From Acidobacteriota bacterium (GTDB taxonomy: Bacteria > Acidobacteriota > Blastocatellia > Pyrinomonadales > Pyrinomonadaceae): a stretch of 33,804 bases of DNA. Location: NCBI GenBank assembly GCA_018269075.1, contig JAFDVJ010000097.1, positions 1 through 33,804 of the forward strand, given 5' to 3'. The notes under the pieces are model-generated. The model was given only the letters and a program-made list of their open reading frames with translations. It was not told where the DNA came from and ran no database searches. Position 1 is the first letter of the stretch. Each line of letters starts with the position of its first letter. Below, in pieces: positions 13,952 to 23,780 of this stretch. The position numbers and the translations under genes were made by a program.

Positions 13952-16900
13952 TCAGGGAACGAAAGCGTTCTCGGTCGGCGTATCGGTCGCAATTCCCCAT
14001 TGAACGGCCCCGAAGCCGGCGGTCGTCTGCAGGAGATACCAGATGCCGGTCGACGGCCTGAAGACCGCGATGTCCGCCTTCCCGTCGCCGTCGTAATCGG
14101 CCGGGATCGGCTTGTCGCCCAATGTCCCGAACGACGTCGAGATGAACGTCCCGTTGCTGCTCCGCGAAACGAACCAGCCGCCGTCCGACGGCCGGAAGAT
14201 CGCGAAATCCGTCTTCCCGTCGCCGTCGTAATCGGCCGGCGCCGGGATGTCGCCGGTCTGTCCCCAGTGAACCGCGAGGAACTGGCCGCCCGACGCGCTC
14301 GCCGCGTACCACCAGTCGCCGGTCGACGGCCGGAAGATCGCCGGATCGGATTTGCCGTCGCCGTCGAAATCGCCCGTCACCGGCTGATCGCCGGCCGCGC
14401 CGAACGCGACGATCGAGGTCTGCCCGGTCGCCGAGAATCGATACCAGACGCTGTTCGACGGCCGGTAAAGCACAAAATCGGTCTTGCCGTCGCCGTTGAA
14501 ATCCGACGGTCGCGGGATGTCGCCGGCCTGGCCGAAATTGACGTTGATCTGGGCGTTGTTGATTGATGACAGATACCACCAACTGCCGGAAGACGGCCGG
14601 AAAATCGCGACGTCGGTTTTGCCGTCGCCGTCGTAATCGGCCGGGACGGGAATGTCGTTCGGAATCGCGAAGACGGTCTGCGTAACGCCGAAATCCGAGC
14701 TGCGGAGAATGTACCATTTGTTTTCCGAGGCGCGGAAGACGGAAACATCGGCCTTGCCGTCGCCGTCGTAGTCGAAATAGCGGCGCGGCGGCGCGGCCGG
14801 CGCATTCAGGAGCCGCGCGATCCGGAGCGCCGATTTTTTCCGGACCTTCGTAAACTGGCCGCCGATCAGGATCTTGCCGTCGGCCTGCAGATTGACGTCC
14901 TGCGCGACGGCGTTGATCGACGGGTCGAACGAAGCATCGACCGAACCGTCGGCGTTGAGCCGCGCGACGCCGATCCGCGGGCCGCCGGCGACGGCCGACA
15001 TCGTGCCGGCGATCAGAATCTTGCCGTCCGCTTGAATCCTGATCTGGGTGACCGCGCCGTTGGTCGACTGGACGAAGCCCGTGTCGAGCGTTCCGTCCGC
15101 GTTCAGCCGGCCGATCGAGACCTGACCGGCGCTGCCGTTGAGGGTCGAAAAAGCTCCGCCGAGCAGGACCTTGCCGTCCGGCTGTCCGGCGATCGAAAGA
15201 ACCGAAGCGTTCGCGCCGCCGGCCGGATTGAAGCCCGTGTCGAGCGTTCCGTCCGCGTTCATCCGCGCGATCCGGCCGCGGGCGTTCGCGCCGATCGCCG
15301 TAAATTCGCCGCCGATCAGGATTTTGCCGTCGGCCTGCGCAAAGACTTTCCAGAGCAGCGCGTTCGGCTGGACGGGCGCGAAGCTCGAATCGAACGTCCC
15401 GTTCGAGTTGACCCGCGCCAGATATTTGTGATCGCTGCTGCTGCCGACCTGCATATCGCCGCCGAGCACGATCTGGCCGTTCGGAAGCAGGGCGAAATCG
15501 TTGACCGAATTGGCGAGCGGCGGGTTGAAGCCGGTGTCCTGCGAACCGTCGGCGTTCAGTCTTCCGAACCCGAGAATATTCGGCGAGCTGTACAGAATTT
15601 TGCCGTCCGGCTGCAGTCCGAGACTGAAAACCGGCGTCGCGGTCGCCCGGTTGTTGAAAAACGGGACGAACGAAGTGTCGAGCGAGCCGTCCGCGTTGAG
15701 CCGCGCGAGCCCGTTCCGCTTCACTCCGCCGATCGTCAGGAAATCGCCGGCGATCAGCACTTTGCCGTCCGGCTGCGGAACGACTTTATAGACATTTCCG
15801 GTGCGGGTCACGCCCGGCGCGAGCGTCGGATCGAAGACGCCGGCCGGCGTAAATTTGATCAGCGGAGCGTTGACCGTATGCGCGTTGATCCCGACGAGCG
15901 CGCCGCCGTCCGGGGCGATTTCGAGGGCCCTGACCGTCGACGAAACGAGCGTCGACGGATTCTGGTACGACGGATCGAGCGTGCCGTCGGCGTTGAGCAG
16001 CGCGATCTTCGTGCGCGAAACCGTGTTGTAAAACGAAAAAGTACCGGCGATGTAGATCTTTCCGTCGGCCCGGAGCGCGATTTCGGTGATCGTCCCGTCG
16101 GCGCCGGGGTTGTTGAGGTTGAAGGTCAGATCGACCGTGCCGTTCGGATTGAGCAGCGCGATCCGGTTGACCGGAAAACCGCCGATCGAGGTAAAGCTGC
16201 CGACGATCAGGATCTTGCCGTCGGGCCGGACCGTCAGCGCCGCGAGCCCGAAAATGTTGTTATCCTGCATCGTCGAATCGACGGTGCCGTTGGTGTTGAG
16301 CCGGTAAAGATGCGAATTCGAGTCCAACACCAGAATTTTCCCGTCCGGCTGGAGCGCGGTGTCGACGTACGGGATGGTCGTGTTGGGCGGCGTAAACGTG
16401 CCGTCGAGCGTGCCGTCGGCATTCAAACGGTAAATATTGGGCGCGTTGAGACTGTTCGAAAACGCGCCGGAAATCACGATTTTGCCGTCCGTCTGAAGCT
16501 CCATATCGTTCACGGTTCCGACCGCAACGACCGAAAAAGAGGGATCGACGGTGCCGTCCGCGTTGAGCCGGCGAACGCCGCCTCCGGCCACGCCGTCGAC
16601 CGCCAGAAACGAGCCGCCGACCAGAATCCTGCCGTCCGGCAGGACGATGAGCGACCGGACCTCGCCGCCGAGACCGGCCGAGCTGATGAAATCAGGGCCC
16701 TGAAACGAGGTGTCGACCGTGCCGTCGGCGTTGAGCCGCGCGAGCCCGCTCGCCGCAAAACCGTTGACTTCGGTGAACTGGCCGCCGATCAGCGTTTTGC
16801 CGTCCGGCTGCGGTTTCACGGCCAGCACGCCGGAGCGCAGATTGCCGTAAATCGAGGAGGTAAACGTCGGATCGAGCTCGCCCGCGCCGACGGCGGTCAG

Positions 16901-16978
16901 AGCTCCCGCCGTCAGAATCAGAAGCACCGGCACGACGCCCGCGCTTTTTCTTATCAATTGTTTTATCGCTGAAATCAT
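13952..16978 (-). CDS. Secreted delta-60 repeat / FG-GAP-like (VCBS) protein, paralogue A
   Basis: 1008 residues. A Sec signal peptide spans about residues 1-32 (hydrophobic core VVPVLLILTAGALTAVGA). Residues 35-700 hold about a dozen copies of the delta-60 repeat, recognised by 'QPDGKILIGG.F......RIARLNADGTLDTSF' spaced by about 50-60 residues. After a short APAAPPRR linker come six repeats of about 50 residues carrying Ca-binding-like DYDGDGKADVSVFR motifs, an FG-GAP/VCBS-type beta-propeller-like module. There is no LPXTG, PEP-CTERM or type IX tail; the protein ends TENAFVP. Such proteins are thought to be exported adhesive or matrix components. Paralogue B ends 36 bp upstream, so they are probably co-transcribed. 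The start has no Shine-Dalgarno. Confidence 0.9.
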   Translation of the reverse strand: MISAIKQLIRKSAGVVPVLLILTAGALTAVGAGELDPTFTSSIYGNLRSGVLAVKPQPDGKTLIGGQFTEVNGFAASGLARLNADGTVDTSFQGPDFISSAGLGGEVRSLIVLPDGRILVGGSFLAVDGVAGGGVRRLNADGTVDPSFSVVAVGTVNDMELQTDGKIVISGAFSNSLNAPNIYRLNADGTLDGTFTPPNTTIPYVDTALQPDGKILVLDSNSHLYRLNTNGTVDSTMQDNNIFGLAALTVRPDGKILIVGSFTSIGGFPVNRIALLNPNGTVDLTFNLNNPGADGTITEIALRADGKIYIAGTFSFYNTVSRTKIALLNADGTLDPSYQNPSTLVSSTVRALEIAPDGGALVGINAHTVNAPLIKFTPAGVFDPTLAPGVTRTGNVYKVVPQPDGKVLIAGDFLTIGGVKRNGLARLNADGSLDTSFVPFFNNRATATPVFSLGLQPDGKILYSSPNILGFGRLNADGSQDTGFNPPLANSVNDFALLPNGQIVLGGDMQVGSSSDHKYLARVNSNGTFDSSFAPVQPNALLWKVFAQADGKILIGGEFTAIGANARGRIARMNADGTLDTGFNPAGGANASVLSIAGQPDGKVLLGGAFSTLNGSAGQVSIGRLNADGTLDTGFVQSTNGAVTQIRIQADGKILIAGTMSAVAGGPRIGVARLNADGSVDASFDPSINAVAQDVNLQADGKILIGGQFTKVRKKSALRIARLLNAPAAPPRRYFDYDGDGKADVSVFRASENKWYILRSSDFGVTQTVFAIPNDIPVPADYDGDGKTDVAIFRPSSGSWWYLSSINNAQINVNFGQAGDIPRPSDFNGDGKTDFVLYRPSNSVWYRFSATGQTSIVAFGAAGDQPVTGDFDGDGKSDPAIFRPSTGDWWYAASASGGQFLAVHWGQTGDIPAPADYDGDGKTDFAIFRPSDGGWFVSRSSNGTFISTSFGTLGDKPIPADYDGDGKADIAVFRPSTGIWYLLQTTAGFGAVQWGIATDTPTENAFVP

Positions 16979-17014
16979 ATCGTTTTTTTCAAGTCAAACA
17001 CCCGTTTCGACCGG

Positions 17015-20000
17015 TTAAGGAATAAAAGCGTTTTCGGTCGGCGTGTCGGTGGCGACGCCCCATTGAACGGCGCCGAAGCCGGCGGTCGTCTGCGAGAGAT
17101 ACCAGACGCCGGTCGACGGACGAAAGACCGCGATGTCCGCTTTCCCGTCGCCGTCGTAATCGGCCGGAATCGGCTTGTCGCCCAATGTCCCGAACGACGT
17201 CGAGATAAAGCCGCCGCCCGCGCTCTTCGAGACGAACCAGCCGCCGTCCGACGGCCGGAAGATCGCGAAATCCGTCTTCCCGTCGCCGTCAAAATCCGCC
17301 GGCGCCGGAACGTCGCCGGTTTGTCCCCAGTGAGCCGCGAGGAACTGGCCGCCGGAAGCGCTCGCCGCGTACCACCAGTCGCCGGTCGACGGACGAAACA
17401 CCGCCGGGTCGGACTTGCCGTCGCCGTCGAAATCGCCCGTCACCGGTTTGTCGCCGGCCGCGCCGAACGCGATGAACGACGTCACGCCGGTGCTCGTCAT
17501 CCGGTACCAGACGCTCGTCGACGGACGGAAGACGACGAAATCCGTCCTGCCGTCACCGTCGAAATCCGAGGGCCGCGGAATGTCGCCGGCCTGTCCGAAG
17601 TTGACGTTGATCTGCGCGCCCGTGATCGACGAGAGATACCACCAGGCGCCGTTCGCGGGGCGAAAGATCGCGACGTCGGTCTTGCCGTCGCCGTCATAGT
17701 CGGCGGGCACGGGAATGTCGTTCGGGATCGCGAAGACGGTCTGCGTGACGCCGAAATCCGACGAGCGGAGGATGTACCATTTGTTTTCCGACGGCCGGAA
17801 AACCGAGACGTCGGCCTTGCCGTCGCCGTCGTAATCGAACGGCGAACGCGCCGGCGCGGCGCTCGTTTGGAGCCGCAGCAGGGTTATTTTCGAAACGCCG
17901 TTGAATTTCGTGAATTCCCCGCCGACCAAAATCTTCCCGTCCGGCTGGACGGTCAAAGCCCAGACCAGATTATTCGTTCCGCTGCCGGTTTGAAAACCCG
18001 GATCGAGCGTTCCGTCAGGATTCAAACGCGCAAGACCGCTGCGCGACACGCCGCCGACCGTCAACATCGCCCCGCCGATCAGAACCTTCCCGTCGGTTTG
18101 CAGACTGACCGTATAAACCGGCGCGTTGGGCTGCGGGTTGAAACCGCTGTCGACCGTCCCGTCGCTGTTGAAGCGGCCGACGTATTTCGGCGAGGGAACC
18201 CCGTTCAAGCCGGTAAAATCGCCGACCACGACGATCCGGCCGTCCGCCTGCACCGCCGCGTCGTAGATCGTATCGTTGGCGCCGCCGGGCGGATTGAAAG
18301 TGTTATCCAGAGATCCGTCGGCATTAAGCCGGGCGATCCGCCCGCGAGTGCTTCCGCCAACCTGCGTAAACCAGCCGGCAATGATCAGTTTGCCGTCCGG
18401 CTGCGCGACGACCCTCTCGACCAAACCGTCGATCGTGCCGGGGTTGAAAGTGGTGTCCGCCGCTCCGTTCGATTGAAAGCGGGCCAGCTTCACCGAAGAA
18501 TTATAATCGCCGGCCAGAATGATTCTGCCGTCGGGCTGCACGAGCACGTCCTGCTGATTGCCCGACGCGAAAACGGTCTGAAAGCCCGTGTCTTTCGATC
18601 CGTCCGCGTTGAGCCGGATCAGCAGCGTTCCCGGCGCGGTCGCGATCAGTATTTTCCCGTCCGGCTGGAGCGCCATCCGGCTGATCGTGACATTCGTCTG
18701 GTTGTTGGTGTTGAATCCGGCATCGAGCGTGCCGTCGGCGTTAAGGCGCGCAATGTTCAAGCGTTTGACGCCGTTCGCCGTTTGAAAACGACCGCCGACC
18801 AGAATCTTGCCGTCGGGCTGCCGGAGAATGGCGTTGACGATCCCGCGCGTCCCGACCAGATAATTTCCCGTTTGGTAAACTCCCGCGCTATTGGCGATCC
18901 CGATATAATCCCAGGTGCCGCGATCGCCGGCGTACAGGACATTGCCGTTCGGAAATCGGGCGACCGCCGTGACCGCTCCGTTGATCAGCCCGGCATTGCT
19001 GAAGCCCGGATCGAGCGATCCGTCGGCGTTGATCCGCGCGACGTGATCGGATCCCACTCCGTTGTAGGCCGAAAACTCGCCGCCGACCAGAAACTGCCCG
19101 CCCGCGATCGGTTCGATCACTTTGATCGGCGAATTATTGCCGCCGACGTTGTTGCCGTTGAAGGTCGCATCGATCGATCCGTCCCCGTTGATGCGGGCGA
19201 TCGTTTTCCGGGCAAACCCGTTGAGCGTCGAAAAAGATCCGACGATCAGGGTCTGGCCGCTGCCCAAAACCTCCAGATCATAGACGGTGCTGTTGGGGTT
19301 GAGCTGAACCGCCGGAAATGAAAAATCGAGCGTCCCGTCGGGATTCAGACGGGCGAGACCGCCGCGGTTGAAGCTCGTGCTGCCGGTCCCGCCGACCATG
19401 ATCCGGCCGTCGGGCAAAATGCCGGTTCGCTGCACCTTCATCCAGCCGTTGTTGTTGAACGTTTCGGAAAATGTCGTGTCGTACGAGCCGTCGGCATTAA
19501 GCCGGGAAATGCCGCCGAAAATCCGCACGGTGTTGAATCTTAAAAAACCGTAATCGCCGGCGAGCAGGATCTTTCCGTCCGCCTGCGTCCTGATGTCGTA
19601 GAAACTGCCTTCGAACTGGGTCAGATCCTGATGGACGGCGGTGTTAAAGGCCGTGTCGGGCGAACCGTCGGCGTTGAGGCGGATCAGATGCGGCAAATAC
19701 ACGCCGTTGACGTAATTGAAATCGCCGCCGAGCAGGATTTTCCCGTCCGGCTGCAGCCCGATCGCCGTCGCCGTCGCGCTCGTCGTGATATTGTTGACCG
19801 TCGAAATCGCCGCATAGATCTCGGGCGGGTTAAAGGTCTGATCGACCGTCCCGTCCGTGTTCAGCCGCGCGACGTTGCTTCGCGCCGAGGTGCCGACGAC
19901 CGTAAAGCTGCCGCAGATCAGGACTTTTCCGTCCGGCTGCGTGACCGACTGCTTGACTTCGGCGCTGATCAGGTTGAACCCGTTGATAATCGTCGTCGAA

Positions 20001-20104
20001 GGGTTAAAGCCCGGGTCGAGTTCGACGGCGGCCCGCACCGTCAGCCCCGCCAAAGCAACCAGCAGGACAGCTATAACGATATTAATTTTTATAAAGTTAT
20101 TCAT
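17015..20104 (-). CDS. Secreted delta-60 repeat / FG-GAP-like (VCBS) protein, paralogue B
   Basis: 1029 residues from ATG 20104 (MNNFIKINIVIAVLLVALAG, signal peptide with cleavage near VRA-AVE). A TTG four codons earlier is a less likely start. The delta-60 region (about residues 30-725) has the same repeat pattern as paralogues A and C but differs clearly from them, for example in VKQSVTQPDGKVLICGSF. The C-terminal six-repeat DxDxDG module (from PFDYDGDGKADVSVFR) is nearly identical to theirs. The linker is APARS rather than APAAPPRR. Codon use matches the neighbours. It is separated from paralogue C by 318 bp, so it may have its own promoter with a CTTGTCAGACAAG palindrome 24 bp before its start. 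Confidence 0.9.
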   Translation of the reverse strand: MNNFIKINIVIAVLLVALAGLTVRAAVELDPGFNPSTTIINGFNLISAEVKQSVTQPDGKVLICGSFTVVGTSARSNVARLNTDGTVDQTFNPPEIYAAISTVNNITTSATATAIGLQPDGKILLGGDFNYVNGVYLPHLIRLNADGSPDTAFNTAVHQDLTQFEGSFYDIRTQADGKILLAGDYGFLRFNTVRIFGGISRLNADGSYDTTFSETFNNNGWMKVQRTGILPDGRIMVGGTGSTSFNRGGLARLNPDGTLDFSFPAVQLNPNSTVYDLEVLGSGQTLIVGSFSTLNGFARKTIARINGDGSIDATFNGNNVGGNNSPIKVIEPIAGGQFLVGGEFSAYNGVGSDHVARINADGSLDPGFSNAGLINGAVTAVARFPNGNVLYAGDRGTWDYIGIANSAGVYQTGNYLVGTRGIVNAILRQPDGKILVGGRFQTANGVKRLNIARLNADGTLDAGFNTNNQTNVTISRMALQPDGKILIATAPGTLLIRLNADGSKDTGFQTVFASGNQQDVLVQPDGRIILAGDYNSSVKLARFQSNGAADTTFNPGTIDGLVERVVAQPDGKLIIAGWFTQVGGSTRGRIARLNADGSLDNTFNPPGGANDTIYDAAVQADGRIVVVGDFTGLNGVPSPKYVGRFNSDGTVDSGFNPQPNAPVYTVSLQTDGKVLIGGAMLTVGGVSRSGLARLNPDGTLDPGFQTGSGTNNLVWALTVQPDGKILVGGEFTKFNGVSKITLLRLQTSAAPARSPFDYDGDGKADVSVFRPSENKWYILRSSDFGVTQTVFAIPNDIPVPADYDGDGKTDVAIFRPANGAWWYLSSITGAQINVNFGQAGDIPRPSDFDGDGRTDFVVFRPSTSVWYRMTSTGVTSFIAFGAAGDKPVTGDFDGDGKSDPAVFRPSTGDWWYAASASGGQFLAAHWGQTGDVPAPADFDGDGKTDFAIFRPSDGGWFVSKSAGGGFISTSFGTLGDKPIPADYDGDGKADIAVFRPSTGVWYLSQTTAGFGAVQWGVATDTPTENAFIP

Positions 20105-20422
20105 TTCCCAACGCAATTAGCCGGAATCTTGTCAGACAAGTTATTATTTCCGGCGATGAAGCCCACAAACCTCAATTTTTTCCGGTTTTGCCGCGCTTTT
20201 ACGGGTTCCGCCGCATTTTAAGCGAAGCTAACCGAAATTTACCACTGCCCGGCATCAAAATCGCCCCTATTATTGATATCAATACGTATTAGGTTTTCGT
20301 TAAATTTTCTGCCAACATCCTGTTTTTCCGCTTCCGGCTTTCAGCCGCGGAAATTTTCAATTTGCATTAACAATCGGAATCGGGAAATTAAATTCCCGAC
20401 AAGTTTTGTCAGCCATTATTAA
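20105..20422 (-). promoter_or_regulatory. Intergenic region with CTTGTCAGACAAG palindrome upstream of paralogue B
   Basis: CTTGTCAGACAAG (20128-20140) is a perfect 13-bp palindrome close to the start at 20104 and may be an operator. At the other side, past the stop of paralogue C, are TCGGGAA/TTCCCGA (20380-20399), a weak terminator hairpin, and a related palindrome, GACAAGTTTTGTC (20398-20410). The middle is AT-rich without a gene. Confidence 0.4.
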
Positions 20423-23400
20423 TTACGGCACGAAAGCGTTTTCGGTCGGCGTGTCGGTGGCAATTCCCCACTGCAGCGCGCCGAAGCCCGATGTCGTCTG
20501 CAGCAGATACCAGACGCCGGTCGACGGCCTGAAGACCGCGATGTCCGCCTTGCCGTCGCCGTCGTAATCGGCCGGGATCGGTTTGTCGCCCAATGTCCCG
20601 AACGACGTCGAGATGAATGTTCCGTTGCTGCTCCGCGAAACGAACCAGCCGCCGTCCGACGGCCGGAAGATCGCGAAATCCGTCTTGCCGTCGCCGTCAA
20701 AATCCGCCGGCGCCGGAACGTCGCCGGTTTGTCCCCAGTGAACGGCCAGGAATTGTCCGGTGATCGACGAAGCGTACCACCAGTCACCGGTCGATGGCCG
20801 ATAAATGGCCGGATCCGATTTGCCGTCGCCATCGAAATCGCCCGTCACCGGCTGATCGCCGGCCGACCCGAACGCAATGATCGAGGTCTGCCCGGTTGCC
20901 GAGAAACGATACCAGACGCTGTTCGACGGACGATAGACGATAAAGTCGGTCTTGCCGTCGCCGTCATAGTCCGACGGCCGCGGAATGTCGCCCGCCTGGC
21001 CGAAATTGACGTTGATCTGCGCGTTGCTGATGCTCGATAGATACCACCAGGCACCGGATGACGGCCGGAAGATCGCGACGTCGGTTTTGCCGTCGCCGTC
21101 GTAGTCGGCCGGGACGGGAATATCGTTCGGAATCGCGAAGACGGTCTGCGTGACGCCGAAATCCGACGAGCGGAGAATGTACCATTTGTTTTCCGAGGCC
21201 CGGAAAACCGAGACGTCGGCCCTTCCGTCGCCGTCGTAGTCGAAGAAGCGGCGCGGCGGCGCGGCCGGCGCATTCAGGAGCCGGGCGATCCTGACGGCCG
21301 AGCGCCGGTTGACTTTCGAAAACGTTCCGCCAAGCAATATTTTACCGTCCGCCTGAAGAGAAAGCGTCTGCCCGTAACCGTTGGTCGTGGCGTTGAACGA
21401 CGAATCGAGCGTGCCGTCGACGTTGAGCCGCGCGATGCCGACGTGCGGATCGGTGCCGACCGTCGACATCGTACCGGCGATCAGGATCTTGCCGTCGGCC
21501 TGAATTCCGATCGAATTGACCGCGCCGTTGGTCGTCTGCACAAAGCCCGCGTCGAGCGTCCCGTCGGCGTTCAGCCGGCCGATCGAGACCTGACTCGTGC
21601 TGCCGTTGAGCCCGGTAAAACCGCCGCCGAGGACGATCTTGCCGTCGGCCTGGACGGCGACCGCGACGACCGAGCTGCTCGCGCCGCCCGGCGGGTTGAA
21701 GGTGTTGTCGAGCGCGCCGTCCGCGGTGTAGCGCGCGATCCGGCCGCGGATGAATTGGCCGACCATCGTAAATTCCCCGCCGATCAGGATTTTGCCGTCC
21801 GGCTGGATTTTGACCGTCCAGAGCAGGTTGTTCGGCAGCGGCGGCGCGAAGCCGGAATCGACCGTGCCGTTCGCGTTCAGCCGGAGAATTCCCTTTCGCA
21901 GCCCGCCGTTATCGGTCATATCGCCGCCGACGATGAACCGGCCGTCGGACAGCACCGCGACATCGTTGACCGTGCCCGTAAAATTTGGATTAAAGCTCGT
22001 ATCGCGTGAGCCGTCCGCATTGAGGCGTACCAGACCGACGGAATTCGGCGCGCTGAACAGAATCTTGCCGTCCGGCTGCAGCGCGACCGCGACTCCGAGC
22101 ACGTAACTGATCTGATCGTTGAAATACGGGACGAACGAAGTGTCGAGCGAGCCGTCCGCGTTGAGCCGCGCCAGCCCGTTCCGGCGGACGCCGTTGACGA
22201 GCGGAAAATCGCCGGCCGCGAGAATCTTGTGATCCGGCTGCTCGAGCAGCCGGTTGACCTTGCCGTTGCGGGTCACGACCGGCGCGAACGCCGGATCGTA
22301 TGAGCCGTTCGCGCCGAACCGGAGCGCCGGCCCGAGATCGGCCTGCGCGCTGATCCCGACGTAAAACCGGTTGTCGGGCAGCAGTTCGACGTCGTTGATC
22401 GTCGACGAAGCGAGCGGCAGCGTGTCCTGAAACGAGCCGTCGAGCGTGCCGTCGGCGTTGAGCAGCGCGGTCTTCGAGCGCGAAACGTTGTTGTAAAGCG
22501 AAAAGCCTCCGGCGACGAGGATTTTCCCGTCCGGCCGGAGCGCGATTTCGCCGATCCAGTTGTCGGCGCCCGGATTGCCCGCATTGAAGGCCGGATCGAG
22601 CGTGCCGTTCTGATTGAGAAGCGCGATCCGGCCGACCGGCGTGCCGTTGATCGCCGTAAACGCGCCGACGATCAGAACCTTGCCGTCCGGCCGGATCTGA
22701 AGACCCTGAATGCCCGTGTTGACCGCTGTGAAGGTATTATCGACTGAGCCGTCGGCGTTCAACCGGCCGACCGACGTGTTTGTCCCGACGACGATTTTGC
22801 CGTCCGGCTGCACGGCCAGATCGGTAACCCACGTCGAGGTTGCCGGAGGCGTGAAAGAAAAATCGAAAGTGCCGTCCGTATTGAGGCGCACTGTGTTCGG
22901 CGCCGTCGGGTTGGGGCTGAAAGATCCGCCGAGGATCACTTTGCCGTCGGGTTGAAGATCGAGATCGTAAACGCCCCCCTGAAAATTCGTGATCGTCCAC
23001 GTCGGATCGAGCGAGCCGTCCGGATTGAGCCGCCGCACGCCGCGGTTGAAACCGCCGTCGGCCCCGAAAATCGAACCGGCGACGAGAATCTTGCCGTCGC
23101 TTTGGAGGACGATCGAGGTGACGTCCGCGCCCAAACCGTTGAAGCTGAAGAAATCCGGGCCGCTGAACGACGTGTCGACCGACCCGTCCGGGTTGAGCCG
23201 GGCGAGACCGCTGGCCGCGAAGCCGTTGACTTCCATAAAATTCCCGCCGATCAGCACCTTTCCGTCGGGCTGCACCCGGGCGACGTAAACCGTGCCCTTG
23301 ACGCTGCCGTAAGCCGACGCCGTCAACGTCGGGTCGAGCTCGCCCGCGCCCGCGGCCGTCAGGCCGAACATCGTCAGAAGGATGAATGAAAACAAAAGTA

Positions 23401-23440
23401 AGCCGCTTTTTTTTCCGGATAGTCTTATCGATGGAATCAT
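20423..23440 (-). CDS. Secreted delta-60 repeat / FG-GAP-like (VCBS) protein, paralogue C
   Basis: 1005 residues from ATG 23440 (MIPSIRLSGKKSGLLLFSFI, then LLTMFGLTAAGAGELDPTL), chosen because the signal peptide follows directly; an in-frame start 12 codons upstream would add an unlikely leader. It resembles paralogue A over its whole length. Both begin the mature part GAGELDPT, share the VNGFAASGLARLN repeat and the LLNAPAAPPRR linker, and have the same six-repeat Ca-binding-like C-terminus. This suggests A and C arose by duplication, with B an older branch. Predicted to be exported and extracellular or surface-bound. It is the first gene of the three-gene array in the direction of transcription. 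Confidence 0.9.
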   Translation of the reverse strand: MIPSIRLSGKKSGLLLFSFILLTMFGLTAAGAGELDPTLTASAYGSVKGTVYVARVQPDGKVLIGGNFMEVNGFAASGLARLNPDGSVDTSFSGPDFFSFNGLGADVTSIVLQSDGKILVAGSIFGADGGFNRGVRRLNPDGSLDPTWTITNFQGGVYDLDLQPDGKVILGGSFSPNPTAPNTVRLNTDGTFDFSFTPPATSTWVTDLAVQPDGKIVVGTNTSVGRLNADGSVDNTFTAVNTGIQGLQIRPDGKVLIVGAFTAINGTPVGRIALLNQNGTLDPAFNAGNPGADNWIGEIALRPDGKILVAGGFSLYNNVSRSKTALLNADGTLDGSFQDTLPLASSTINDVELLPDNRFYVGISAQADLGPALRFGANGSYDPAFAPVVTRNGKVNRLLEQPDHKILAAGDFPLVNGVRRNGLARLNADGSLDTSFVPYFNDQISYVLGVAVALQPDGKILFSAPNSVGLVRLNADGSRDTSFNPNFTGTVNDVAVLSDGRFIVGGDMTDNGGLRKGILRLNANGTVDSGFAPPLPNNLLWTVKIQPDGKILIGGEFTMVGQFIRGRIARYTADGALDNTFNPPGGASSSVVAVAVQADGKIVLGGGFTGLNGSTSQVSIGRLNADGTLDAGFVQTTNGAVNSIGIQADGKILIAGTMSTVGTDPHVGIARLNVDGTLDSSFNATTNGYGQTLSLQADGKILLGGTFSKVNRRSAVRIARLLNAPAAPPRRFFDYDGDGRADVSVFRASENKWYILRSSDFGVTQTVFAIPNDIPVPADYDGDGKTDVAIFRPSSGAWWYLSSISNAQINVNFGQAGDIPRPSDYDGDGKTDFIVYRPSNSVWYRFSATGQTSIIAFGSAGDQPVTGDFDGDGKSDPAIYRPSTGDWWYASSITGQFLAVHWGQTGDVPAPADFDGDGKTDFAIFRPSDGGWFVSRSSNGTFISTSFGTLGDKPIPADYDGDGKADIAVFRPSTGVWYLLQTTSGFGALQWGIATDTPTENAFVP

Positions 23441-23780
23441 ATAGTTCTCAAAATAAATGGCCGGCCGGCCGGGCATATCATTCGAAATCGCTGTTCGGCC
23501 CGGGGACGGCCGGTTTTCTCCATCGAAATCGAATTCTCAATTATCGCCTGCCCGGGAACGTGAGCCCTGAAATGCAACCGTGTTCGCGTCTGCGGAATCG
23601 ACGATTTTCAACAGTCGATAAAAACGCTTTTTCCCTTTTCAATTAACTTTACCCTAGTTTTCGCCAAAAAAACCTTAATAAATATTAAAATTCGCAGGTT
23701 GGTCTTCGATTTTCGATTCCGACTTTCATCTCAAAGATCAAAGATCGAAGAACAAACCCCGAATTTTTCCGGATCATATT
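23441..23780. other. Non-coding stretch upstream of paralogue C
   Basis: Contains a GGCCGGCCGGCC block at about 23459-23471 and an imperfect 15-bp inverted repeat TCTTCGATTTTCGAT (23703-23717) / ATCAAAGATCGAAGA (23738-23752). The AT-rich tract 23640-23695 could hold the promoter of the minus-strand array, but no clear -35/-10 was identified. Confidence 0.4.

Noticed and set aside
15032..16972. 646-codon plus-strand frame, with similar ones at 17063-19321 and 14000-14566
   Set aside because: These are antisense shadows of the repetitive delta-60 genes. They mirror the repeat and have no start signals.
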